A stretch of 64,000 bases of DNA. Source: Antitrichia curtipendula. Its lineage: Eukaryota > Streptophyta > Bryopsida > Hypnales > Leucodontaceae. The notes beneath the pieces are model-generated. The model had not been told where the DNA came from. It ran no database searches and saw nothing but the letters and a program-made list of their open reading frames with translations. Below, in pieces: positions 49,074 through 59,639 of the stretch (position 1 is its first letter; each line of letters opens with the position of its first letter). The DNA lies in the NCBI GenBank assembly GCA_951230915.1, contig OX579636.1:387001-451000 (forward strand). Direction: 5' to 3'. The position numbers were made by a program, and so were the translations under genes.

Positions 49074-49859
49074 TTAAAAAGGTGGATAAAGGCATAGAAC
49101 TTGGTCGGTGTTCGCCCGATTACCAAGGGTGGGTAATCTTGCGCCCACACCAGGCGGTTGATAGTTGATGGTGACATCCAGCTCAGAAAAAGTCGCATCA
49201 AACAATTCCTGCACCGCACTTGCCAACTACAACAGGGAATTAGTGACAACTTATAGACGACAGCATCAAGTTAATGAAATTAACAGAACATGGAAACACC
49301 GTACCTGAGCCCACCAGGTGGCCTTGTGAAGCCAGTCGGGAAATGCATGATCCGGGAACTTGCTTTTCGAGAACCTCATTGCTTCTCGAAGCGAGGCAGG
49401 TTTGTTCCACCGCTCCAGCCATTTGACCTTCACAGCCGCGTCCATGACCGAGGTAGAATGATACCACAACTTCTCTTGGGACATCTCCGGGTCGTCTTCT
49501 CGATTCTCATAATGAATCCTAACTTGTTCCAGGAACTGCGGAGTTTGCCTTGGGTCAGCAATGGGGAGTTGTTTCTTCACATCAGATGACATATCCTTCT
49601 TCACTTTATCCACGGCCTTCCCATTGACATTGTACAGCTTCCCCGTAGTCCATTCACTTGATTTCTCCGGATACTTCTCCTTGAATTTCCTGGTGGCGTA
49701 AGCTACTGCCTCACCCAACTCTTACTGCAAAACAACGGACAAGGCGTCAGAAAGAGTAAATTTTGGAGAAGTATAAGAATTATGTTGCAAAACAATGAAA
49801 TTCTAAACACGACTATAGCAGTGAAGGTACGCAGCAGAAAAAAGGAATTGCACTGGATT

Positions 49860-49948
49860 TGGAGTGCCGACATCGGCAGCCCCTTCAGTGGTGTTCCAGA
49901 CAGCTGAACATACTGAACAACCGAGAGGGGTGCCGATATCGGCACTCC
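49860..49948. repeat. 89-bp intronic inverted-repeat element built from GCCGAYATCGGC palindromes
   Basis: Left end GGAGTGCCGACATCGGCAGC (49860 onward) and the right end, reversed, GGAGTGCCGATATCGGCACC are inverted copies. Each end is itself a palindrome centred on ATCG/ATAT. It lies in the intron between exons 5 and 6 of the ParB-like gene. No target duplication is obvious. Confidence 0.7.
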
Positions 49949-51135
49949 ATATAAAGTATCTCACGCCAAGCAGAAGACGTCACCAAACAACGATAATGTC
50001 CCAACATATTCAAGCATGATAAAGGGCCGTACCTGATAGAGAACGCTTATGAGCCCGTCAAGTGTCAAAGTGTACCAAGTTCGGGTCTTTGACCTCTGCT
50101 TCTTTTCGGCGTCAGCTAGCTCTTCAGTGGTAACTAGATTCTCGTAATAGGACAAAGGCTGGCCAGCTATACTCTGAAGCCGGTAGAGCTTGTGTACAAG
50201 GTTTAACTTTACATGGCAGGTCTGGTTTCTCCTGTTTCAGCAATTGAGAGTAAGAACATAAGAGCAGACATACTTCACAGTAAACGAGCAAGAGAAAAGG
50301 GCACTAGCTCGTGGATTACCAGTTCACTTGGTGCAACGTAGTGAAGAGTGGTCCAATCTGGCCTTCCACCTCCAAAACAATTGATTTGACCGCATAATGT
50401 CATGACGGGTCGTCTCCATGGTCTCTGTTAATTATTGGCAGCCAGGCACCGAGCCGATGGTTGCCGTCCCAGACGAAGAACATCTTCCCCGAGAATTGCT
50501 TCCAGACGTCTTCCTTCTGAAGCTCCTTCTCGAAAATCTCATTTGCCTCAACCCATAAAGGACTCCAACTGGCCAAATCCTTCTCTGTCACGTCCAGCGT
50601 TTTGCCCTCGTTGTCCTGCAAGGCGACATAGAAAATACCGTGCCCGTCCATGTATCATGTACTTACAAAATGTGCACCCAGTGCCATCACGTCGTTCTTC
50701 AGGTACGGGCGAACAGCAGCTAGAGCTTTCATTCGACAGAGCGGGATGTTGAGCTTAGACTTCTCCTTTGGCGTGAATCGCAGCCTCTCCAAGACAACGT
50801 TCATATTCACCGACTCCTGGACAACCATCTTGTCCATTTCCCTCCCAAGCTCCTCGGCGGTCATCTCAAGTGACGCTTTTTCCGCTTCATCAGTATGTTC
50901 GGATGTCTCGACATCCTCGTCACCCACTTCCTCTGCAAAACAGTTATCGTTAGCCAGGGGAGAAGAAAGCACATAACCTGACAGAACCTGGTTTAGGATT
51001 CGCACCCGACTCGTGAATTTCTGGCTGCGACGAGGATTGCAGCCTATCCCTTACCGACTCCCTCTCAGGATCGGTCATGTCCGCCGAATGTGCTGCACGA
51101 AGGAGAAAACATAAACAATTTGAGTACTGACCGCA

Positions 51136-51390
51136 ATGTGGCGCCACCAAGGAGGTAGCGCAGACGTCCGCACCACCCCCATGAGGTTGCTTCAACAAAC
51201 GAAGCATCCCCATGGAGGTGGTGCCGATGTCGGCACTGCCTCCATGGGGGCGCTTCTTTTTTGTGAAGCCCCCCCATGGAGGCAGTGCCGACATCGGCAC
51301 CACCTCCATGGGGGCGCTTTGTGCAAACGTAGTGCCCCCTTGGAGGTGGTGCCGATGTCGGCACTGCCTCCATGGAGGCGCTTCATTTTT
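51136..51390. repeat. Array of ~60-bp palindromic units in an intron
   Basis: Three good units are centred on GTGCCGATGTCGGCAC (51227), GTGCCGACATCGGCAC (51287, inverted) and GTGCCGATGTCGGCAC (51347), spaced exactly 60 bp. A worn unit lies at 51137-51190. Each unit is nearly self-complementary over ~55 bp, running from GAAGCGCCCCCATGGAGG to its mirror image. Orientation alternates, which the small asymmetry GGTGGT/ACTGCC reveals. The array is in intron 1 of the ParB-like gene; open frames across it on both strands are artefacts. Confidence 0.9.
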
Positions 51391-51562
51391 ATGAGTACAA
51401 ATGCAATTCATTGCACATATAAGTGTTGATAAAACATGCACCAAGCTTGGGAATTTTACCTCCTGTGGTGTCCGTTCCTTCCTCCTCATTGCGCTTTTTC
51501 TGCCACTCCAATTCCGCTTTGTCTGTGCTGGTTGTTGACGGATTTGCGCCTTCACTGTCCAT

Positions 51563-51939
51563 CTTGGCAGAACCTGCTGGAATCCAACATTCTCGTGAGG
51601 CTTCAGTGAATTCATGGAAGTGAACGGTAGAACGGACAGCAAATTAATCAAGAAAATAGTGAATCGTAATTGCAAACTTGATTGAGTAGTATGAAACGAG
51701 CCAAATTTATCGCCTTGGTTGACTCCTTCAATAAAATCAAAGGCTTGCGAATGAAGATTGAAATCCCTAAAGTGAATTTCTAGCAAATCGGACGAAATTC
51801 TCGCGAGCACCCTAAACAGGACTGGAGAAACGTAAATCTTTTGCTTATCCCAACTCGGGATGAATCTGGTGAGCTTCCTGACTAGTATCCAAGCGTTGAC
51901 AAGTACCCGATCTGAGAGCAAGGGAAGATTTATCCTTGG
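51563..51939. other. Upstream region of the ParB-like gene
   Basis: Presumed 5' flank or leader of the minus-strand gene starting at 51562. No promoter element identified. Confidence 0.35.
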
Positions 51940-52570
51940 GATTTGTCAAAGCGTGAAACGGGACCGGGTCCGATAGCAATAGAGAACCTGTCCCTGGCTT
52001 GTATCCAAGCATAAAGAAGAAACGGACCCGCGGTCAAAAGAGTACCAAGATCTGGCGTGTGTCCAAGCATAAAAAGCAGAATGAAGTACTGGATCCGAGA
52101 GCAAAGGAGTACCGAGAACCTGGTGTGTTCAAGCATAATAAAGTACTGGATCCGAGAGCAAGAGAGTACCGAGATCCTGGCGTGTGTCCAAGAAAAAAGA
52201 AGTAAGGGAACGAAGAGCAAACGAGTACTGAGACCCTAGCGTGTTTCCAAGCTTGAATAAGTCGCGGAGATAAGAGTTCAAGACCACTGATCCCTGGCTT
52301 GTGTGCAAGCACTAACATTTGCGACATCCGATAGCTAAAGAATTCCGAGACTCTGGGTTGTGTCCGAGCATTAACAGTACCGGATCCGGGAGCAGAAGAC
52401 TACTAAAACCCTACCGGTGATCAAAGCATCAACAACTTCAAGACCCGAAAGCTAAGGAGGTCCGATCCCTAGCTGTGTGTCCAAGCATGAACCTGTGCGA
52501 CATCCAAGAGCAAAAGAATACCGAGGTCGACAGCAAAGACGAGTACCGAAACCCTAGCGAGTGTTGCCAA
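51940..52570. repeat. Minisatellite, ~60-bp unit, about ten copies
   Basis: Degenerate units carry GTGTCCAAGCAT, then a variable piece, GGATCCGAGAGCAA, GAGTACCGAGA and CCTGGCGT. Landmarks recur near 52057, 52122, 52184, 52242, 52301, 52360, 52420 and 52478. It lies directly upstream of the ParB-like gene (minus strand). Reading frames through it give repeated peptides but change frame between units, so I treat it as non-coding. Confidence 0.85.
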
Positions 52571-53221
52571 ATCGAATCCCGAACCCAATCGTCAACGCCG
52601 TCCGAGAATCGCATGCCCTGGCCGACTAGTTCAACCTGTCGCTAAACGGAACCCTGATGCCTTGCTCAGATTGTGGCTCCTGGACAGATACGAGTTTTTT
52701 CGTAGGCGGTGTTGCTTCCATAGGAACCAGCCATGTGAAATCACTCCGGACAACAAACCAAAAATTTATTCCCACTAGTTTTCGTTTTTTCTTTCCTTGT
52801 TGATATTTTCACTGGAAGCGTGTCTATTATGAATTAATTCAATTCTCCGTGCGTGTCTATGCACAAATCATTTATGAAGCCCCGCGAATAACATTCTTTC
52901 CTTTTTGGTTAGTGCTTACGGGCCAATAAGACCAGGATTGGCGAACTCTAGAATAAATTCCGACGTCTCCCGATAGACAAGAAACTCAACTCTACTTAAT
53001 TCACAATCCCACTAATTACTCAACTCCGGAAACTTCCAATGTCATTGATCACTCTCTCAGCCTCTCTTGTACTAGCATTTTGAATTAGAAGTTACTTCTC
53101 CGGCAACCATCTTTAGCGTTTGAGATCCTACAAAGCTGTCAAATATTGCTAAATGTCCTTACTACTTCAAATATGACGCGGGTTGTCTTCCCGAAGTGGT
53201 AAACCCTCTAGCAACTCATGC
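52571..53221. other. Intergenic DNA
   Basis: No gene or clear repeat seen in this stretch. Confidence 0.5.
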
Positions 53222-53313
53222 TTACAATGCGTTTGCAGAAGATGCTTGTGATAACACCTTAAAAATCACCAACAATGATGAGAGGAAACCAACCAAAAAT
53301 TTCATCGTCACAA

Positions 53314-53644
53314 TACCTTGCTCTCTAGTGCCCTTTCTACTCGATCGCTTGCCACAATCCAAGGCACACTCATCAGGAGAGCTTCCACTTGCGCTGCTAG
53401 CTGGGGAGGACTTCTCTGGAAGTTCTGCCCCCATTGTCTCCTCTGCAATTTTTGTAAGGCTAGCTGATGGAAGACCCTGCAGTTCGCTATCTAATGGTTC
53501 TTCGCTACCAAACTGAAGGACTCTATCTGTCTCTCCTACATCAGCTATGCGACAATGTAACCGCAACTCCCTCGTAATCCGAGACTTTTTCAAACGCTTC
53601 TGATCTGTAAAATACAAAGCTTGTCGTTTTCGTCTCTTCGGCAT
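53314..53644 (-). CDS. Unknown short basic protein, probable first exon
   Basis: Opens MPKRRKRQALYFTDQKRLKKSR, a strong bipartite-type nuclear signal, followed by an acidic/Ser-rich segment to ...CGKRSSRKGTREQ. A GTATTG donor follows at ~53313, so the frame's hydrophobic continuation to 53222 is probably intron. I do not recognise the family and could not place a second exon. It is transcribed away from the MULE-like gene at 54466, with 821 bp between, so the two could share a promoter or belong to one element. A real exon is likely but unproven. Confidence 0.4.
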
Positions 53645-54465
53645 TCTGAAGGACGTAGGAATTGATTGTCTGCTCCACTCCCCGCAATATTTATTACCCT
53701 AGTTCTATATATGTATCATAATACCTATGTTGGTATTATTTCAAGTGCTTGCGCCATAATGACTTAGTTCTACAGCCCAACGGGATGTTAGGGATCATGT
53801 TAGAAACACCAATGGCATGTCGCCATTCTCACGGGCCGATGTCCACTTATGACAGTTTGGTATATTCAATCCTGTGGCGCCGTCATGACTGATTTATTAT
53901 GAAAATGAATATCGTAAAGGCAGTTGCTGTTCTTAAGAGTTGGTCCCGCCACCAATTCGCGGTTTGAATATTCTGAAACTCCAATTGACGGTTGTCTGGA
54001 GGGAGGTCAATTTATGGAAGATTTACTAGTTAAGAGCCTACTTGCTTCTAATTACGTGTGCAATAGTTGTAGCTGTTCATAGACTAATTGCCTTTTTAAT
54101 AATAATTTCAAGGACTGCTTTTATAACCATGCATACTTAGAGAATTTAGTCTAATGAGACACTCTATTGTCTGTGCAGGATCTACAGATATGCTGCCGGT
54201 TCCAACTGGCTGCAGATCCAACAATGTCCTTTGTAACTAGGAACGGATACTATTTGAATGGAACGTGTACCACCAAATTTGGTTCAATAATACAATGCTT
54301 TCTTGTACTACTAAATGGTGGCATGTCTTTGATTATTAAATGAAATGACTAAATTGACGTAGTCCTCAAGCACTACGTTTCTTATTCAAGGAATTCAGTA
54401 GCTACATTTTACATTTCCTTGTTCTGCATGTCTGTTGTATTCCCTCCTTCAGATTTAGGATTGCC
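53645..54465. promoter_or_regulatory. Region between two divergent reading frames
   Basis: Single-copy-looking sequence between the minus-strand unknown frame and the plus-strand MULE-like gene. Probably holds their leaders and promoters. No motif is convincing. Confidence 0.35.
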
Positions 54466-55169
54466 ATGTCTACTTTGGAGGATGCCATCCTCAATACGGT
54501 TCTAATTCGAGGAGATGGATTGGCAGTGCCGATTTCTTTTGTTGTAGAGGAGGATGGCCTCGCTAGAGTTACAGGTTCTCGTTTGGCTTCTAGGTTCCAG
54601 ATTGTGGAAGGTACTATGCATTTAGATTTGGACATTATTGACCCAGGTTCGAGGCAAGTCACTCACACTGTAGCGCAGATGTCGTGTGACTCTTTTGGTG
54701 GTAAGGTCTGGTCTTTGTCACCTGGAAACTACCGCGTGTATGGAATGAAGGACAATGCAGTCGATTCTTCAGCGAGACGTTCTTCCACAACATCAGTAGT
54801 CACTCCAATGCTTCGGAATGTCAAATTAGAGCATGGCGATGGTCCAGTCCTGCTTCTTAGTGATGATTCTGATAGTGATTGCATCCCTTCAAAGCCAGAC
54901 TTCACTACTCCCAACCTTATAGGACCCACGCTCGTACATGCACCTTCCGTTCACTACAAGAAAACGAGGGGTTCTGCGACTGCACTGTGCAACTCATTTT
55001 GTAGTTGCATACGTCGTTTGCAACTAGGTGATAATCTGGAGCCCGCAGTTGCAGTGGACAAGTTGCATGAGTTGCAGTATAGTCGCAGGGGGTTCATGTC
55101 ATCGGACAGTATTCAAAAAACTTCATCGACAAATTGTTCTGACGTGGAGTTTATTGCCACGTAAGGTCA

Positions 55170-56230
55170 GGTCTTGCATTCGATACTTCAGGCACTTGTA
55201 GTCGACTTCTTTGCAACTAGCATACACTCGCTTATGACGTATCATATGTAACTTGTTCACAACTTTTTTGCAACTAGATTCTGTTGATGTATGACTTCTT
55301 TGCCACTACTATGCAACTACAGAGGGATCTGCGACTAGTTTCTGATGTGTCCAGCTACTCATCAAGTATGCGACTTTTATGCGACAAGTTTTCAACTCAT
55401 GTGCTACTCCTTTGCTACTTCTAAGCAACTTCTGGATAACTCCTATGCAACTGATCATTAACTCATATGCAATTAAATTGCAACTCAAAGTTCACTCAGG
55501 TAGAACTCATTTGCAACTAAAAACCGACTCACATACAACTAATTTGCAACTCAACACCAACTCACATGCAACTCACTTGGAACTTAAAGCCAACTTATAT
55601 ACAACTAGTTTGAAACTCAATGCCAACTTCCGTGCAACTCATTTGCTAAAAAAACCTTGCCTCGGGCAACTTGTTTGCAACACATTGCCAACTTATATGC
55701 TACCAATTTCCAACTCAGAGCCAACTCAGATGCAACTAGTCTTCAACTCAAAGCCAACTTACATGAAACTAGTTTGCAACTCAAAGCCAACTCAGATGCA
55801 ACTAGTTTGCCACTTTAAGCCAACTCATGTGGAAATAGTTTGCAACTCTAAACCAATTCACATACAACTAGTTTGCAACTCAAAGCCAACTCAAAAGCAA
55901 CTCTTTTGCAAAAGAAGGCCTACTCATAGGCAACTAGTTCGCAACTCAGAGCCAACTCAAGAGCAACTACGTTGCAACTCGAAGCCAACTCCCATACAAT
56001 TAGTTTACAACTGAGAACTGACTCACATACATCTAATTTGCAACTCAAAGCCAACTCAAGGCCAATTGACATACAACTAGTTTGCAACTGAAGACTGACT
56101 CACATACAACTAGTTTGCAACTAAGAGCTGACTCATATACAACTAGTTTGCAACTGAGAGCTGACTCAGGTACAACTAGTTTGCAACTAAGAACTAACTC
56201 ACATACTACTAATTTGCACTGCATTCCAAA
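55170..56230. repeat. Left subterminal repeat array of the smaller CACTA
   Basis: Dozens of copies of TTTGCAACT and ATGCAACTAG phrases at ~25-30-bp spacing, for example AACTAGTTTGCAACTCAAAG and GCCAACTCACATGCAACT. The reading frame 55379-56014 simply translates the array. Such arrays are the expected TnpA-binding zone. Confidence 0.85.
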
Positions 56231-57110
56231 AACTTTTGCTGCTAAGGGAATTCTCCACATATTCAAACTCAAGATCCATAATATCTCTCAGCTTTTTCAA
56301 AGTTTGTGGCTTATGTTTATCCCAATGAATAACACTCATATCAAGTATCAAAGGGGCAAAGGCCCTCATAGTTCGGTCCCAAGTAGTCTTCCTAGAAGAA
56401 GAGGCATCAATTTGACCATTTGACTTCACATATAATTCATTTGGTCTTTTGCCATTATTGCTTCTTTCTTCTGCTTTCTTCTCTAACTCTCTATACCTCT
56501 TACGCCTAATAGAACGTCCACCACTCTCTAACTGACACACCACTTCTTGTGATTGTACATGCCCTTGCCACAAAGCTGAAATAGGGGGAACATGAAATTC
56601 AACCATTGCCCGTTGTGAAGGTTCGGTAGGTGGTGGTGGTATGGACTGTGGTGCCTGGTACCCATTGCCACTGTCCAGCTGGGCTTTGGGGCATTGGTTG
56701 TCTTGCAAATCCACCATGATGAGAAGGAGAGGATCTCTTTCTGCTACCAGAGGCTTCTCCATATACGCGACTATCATCCTCTTCAAATTGATTGTCTTCA
56801 TTCCCTGAAAGAATACAACAACATTAGTAGTATTAAAAATAATGTACAAAAGAGAAAATTCTTATTACTAAACCTTTGTTTTCTTTAAAAGAAGTTCATT
56901 TCCATAAAAAAAATTCAACTCATCTTCTTCAGTGCTGTGAGAGTCCTCTGAAGCCGACATATCATATTCAGCACTTGCATCTTCACTAATAGCTTTTAGG
57001 TCTTCACTGCTAACTCTGGCACTCTTCTGTGTGGGCAATGCTGGAGCTTGAGTATGCTATTCTTGCACACTTTCGCTCTTTGCAATTGAAGTTCCCCTGC
57101 AAATCAACCA
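56199..57110 (-). pseudogene. tnpA-like remnant of the smaller CACTA
   Basis: Two exon-like blocks on the minus strand: ~57110-56874 (ending EDSHSTEEDELNFFYGNE...KKTK at a GTTTAG donor) and 56804 down to 56199. The second contains a basic Arg/Lys/Glu stretch (RRKRYRELEKKAEER) and SSRKTTWDRTMRAF followed by WDKHKPQTLKKLRDIMDLEF, which resembles tnpA-type proteins of plant CACTA elements. An in-frame TAG at 57059-57057 interrupts the first block. Its end merges into the subterminal array. Confidence 0.55.
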
Positions 57111-58451
57111 ACATTATAGCTTTAAAAAAAAAAGATATAAAAACAATCATCTATTTTTGGAGCCACATAATACATGAAGATTTCTGACATTACTTTGGAT
57201 ACTATGCTATGTTGTGTCTATTTTGCAACTACATGGCAAGTAGCAACTGCATGCCAACTAGCTTGCAACTATATGGCAACTAATTGGCAACTAGCTTGCA
57301 ACTACATGGCAACTAGTTTGCAACTTCAATTACCTCTATAATGCTACAGCAACTTCTTACAAAAACTACTGAAATACTAGGAAACAAAAATATTGCAACC
57401 ACCTAATTCTAAACATCATTGGAAGACTAAAGACAATCTCCTAATTTTAGTGAGGCCCTTATAGTTCCTTTGATGTTGCTTTTATAGGTTGTACTTGTAC
57501 TGCTCGCTCCACCACTCTAGCATCTCGACGCAATTCCCTCTCTATTTTCTCATAGTCAATAGAATCCGTGCCAAGCGATTCTCATTCACCTACCTAAGAA
57601 GTCAAGATAATGGTTCAATGAACAATTACTACTTCATTCAACTCTTCAAGAACTCTTTCTATCGCCAGCACAAAAGAATGCATAAAGAAAACTATTGTTC
57701 TATGTTGTTTGCAAATTGGCTTGAATAGTTCAAAATCTCACAAACTCTACAAACTTGAAAACCATTATCATTAATTGTAAATGGCATAGCCAATTCCACA
57801 CAAAACATTAGTTCCATGAGTTCTTGCTTAGGATTCACCTATCACCAAAGTACTTCACCAAAAATGATTTAATTCCTAAATCAATAGATGCATTCGTCAT
57901 TTCTACACTACTCTTAGAAGTCATTCATCAACCACTTTAGGGTTTAGGCGTCCTTACAGAGTTAGTTTATTCCCTAATAAACAGTTTCATGTAATAACCT
58001 GAAACCCTAACAAATATAAAGGCACAAAGGCTTACAAATGCGTACCATTCTGATGACCCTGAAAACATTTCCATTTGAAGCCTAAGGAAGCCAAAAAGTC
58101 TCGTAGAGAAACACCTCCACCGCAAGCTTCTGCTCCTTGTGAACTCTGCTCTGCTCGCAGAACCCTCCTCTCGCACAGAACCCTTTGCTTCGCTCGTAGA
58201 ACCCTCCGCTCCGCTTGTAGAACCCTCCGCTTCGCTCACAGAATCCTCTACTTGCAGAACCCTAGCAGGATGGGTGGATGAGAGAGATGAGAGTTGCAAC
58301 CCACTTTGGATGGATGGAGGGATGAGATTAGGAATTCCTATTTATTCTATATAAAACTCTCAATCTCTTCAAAGATTCTCAGGATTTACTGTATACTGAA
58401 TGTGCAATTACAAAGTGTACAATTAGAGAGATTTGATTGCAGATAATTGTA
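57111..58451. other. Interior of the smaller CACTA
   Basis: Contains more AACTAGCTTGCAACTACATGG phrases at 57220-57330. 58130-58265 has a ~21-bp tandem repeat (GCTCGTAGAACCCTCCGCTTC type). On the minus strand the latter would read as EGSTSEA-like heptads and could be the first exon or leader of the tnpA transcript. No other gene seen. Confidence 0.45.
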
Positions 58452-59607
58452 ATGTCTCATGCATTGTGGGATGCAGCGCATAATTATGTGCTGAATAATG
58501 TTGCTATTTTGGAGCCACTTGTCAAGTAAGTTGTACTAGCTTTTTCTTCCACTTGTAGAATCCATTTAATAAAACAGGGATAGGTTGCAATATATTGATA
58601 TGAAATTAGTGTGAATAGCAAACTACTGACTACCATGAATTTGAAAAACAACTAAAATGCAACTGAAAAGCAACTGCCATGCAACTGCCATGCAACTAAA
58701 ATGCAATTAAAGTGCAACTACAATGCAACTGAAATGTAAGGGAACTGCAACTAACATGCAACTAAAATGCAAGTATCGTCACTTCCAAATTAATGTCTGA
58801 GGTAGGTGGATGGAATTGACCATCTATAGTATTTGCTACTAGGAAATCTTTACATTTATGATTTTGAACTTCTATCTTGTGTGTGCAGGAAGTGAAATTG
58901 ATCCAAGCACAACACCACTTGATGCGTGGATAGGAACGGCTCTTTGCAATAGTAGTGCTGATGCTCACACTCCGGAGGACAGAGATAGGATATTATTATC
59001 CAACAGACCATCGCAGAAGACACTTCGATATTCTCATATGAGAGCTTTTGGAAATCACTTCAGGGTTGACGATAACTCTTCTAACCAATTGCAAACATAT
59101 GATTGCGGTGTTGCATCTGTATTCGAAATTCTAGCTCCTGATCTTCGAGACGTGTCAGTGCACTACGTCGGAGTATTGAAAGATATATTCAAACTAGATT
59201 ATGGATGTCTTAGCAATCCCGTGATACTATTGTGGTGTGAATGGGTGAAAAAATCAGACAATCGAGGAAATCCAACATACATTAGGGACAATGATGGTTT
59301 CTTTGTAGTGAACTTTCGTCACAAAATACGGAAGATGCTTGATCCTTTTATTTTTCCAAGCCAAGCAACCTAAGTGTTCTTTGCATCTGATGTGCTTAGG
59401 AAAGAAGATTGAAAAGTAGTATTACATAAGCAACCTCGTGCTCGACGAGAATTTGTAGACACATCAGATGTATTCGTTAGCACCACTGTTCAAACTTCTG
59501 GTCTCGCTGCTCCAGAGAATGTGCCTCCTCTACCTACTGTCATGTCTCTGGTTGGAACTATAGAGTTATCTGTAGAGGACAATCTCTTGGCATCTGCAAA
59601 ATATTAA
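58452..59607 (+). pseudogene. tnp2 C-terminal remnant of the smaller CACTA
   Basis: A possible small exon at 58452-58525 (LWDAAHNYVLNNVAILEPLV, of the type preceding DUF4216 in tnp2) is followed after an intron by 58889-59607. The latter reads MRAFGNHFRV...YDCGVAS...HYVGVLKDIFKLDY...LLWCEWVKK...DGFFVVNF...DPFIFPSQA, the DUF4216 domain. It is broken by TAA at 59371-59373 and TGA shortly after (~59410), beyond which VFFASDV and KVVLHKQ continue the domain. The upstream catalytic core is missing. Confidence 0.75.
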
Positions 59608-59639
59608 GAGCATTCATGAAAAATATTCATTTTCTAAAC

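Larger units (their letters stand above)
49074..51562 (-). pseudogene. ParB-like domain protein, N-terminal part of a disrupted gene
   Basis: Exons joined in frame: 51562-51460, 51092-50988, 50932-50667, 50615-50320, 50231-50033, 49724-49305, 49226-49074. The start ATG (51562) opens an acidic N-terminal region. Next is a ParB/sulfiredoxin-like domain: IPLCRMKALAAVRPYLKND and then FFVWDGNHRLGAWLP, where GNHR (50465-50454) is the signature nucleotide-handling loop, followed by a helical region and a W-rich segment ending DWLHKATWWAQ. In-frame stops: TGA at 50402-50400 and TAA as the first codon of exon 6 (49724-49722). The exon 3/4 intron would be only 51 bp; it could instead be coding with a TGA. 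The last frame ends at 49074 in sequence that no longer looks like the domain. I infer that the downstream half is the methyltransferase-fold segment at 28317-25995. In bacteria and phages, ParB-like N-terminal domains are often fused to N4/N6 methyltransferases. Confidence 0.6.

Noticed and set aside
51065..51429. Open frames on both strands with repeated PPW/CRHRHH peptides
   Set aside because: They are translations of the alternating palindromic array in an intron; equal coding potential on both strands is a by-product of the palindromes.
51930..52327. Frames with repeated hydrophobic peptides upstream of the ParB-like gene
   Set aside because: Frame changes between minisatellite units, so no continuous protein is encoded.
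54952..55164. C-terminal 71 codons of the frame starting at 54466
   Set aside because: This part is CACTA element sequence read through after the insertion point, not part of the host protein.
55379..56014. 211-codon frame rich in QL/NS repeats
   Set aside because: Translation of the GCAACT subterminal array.
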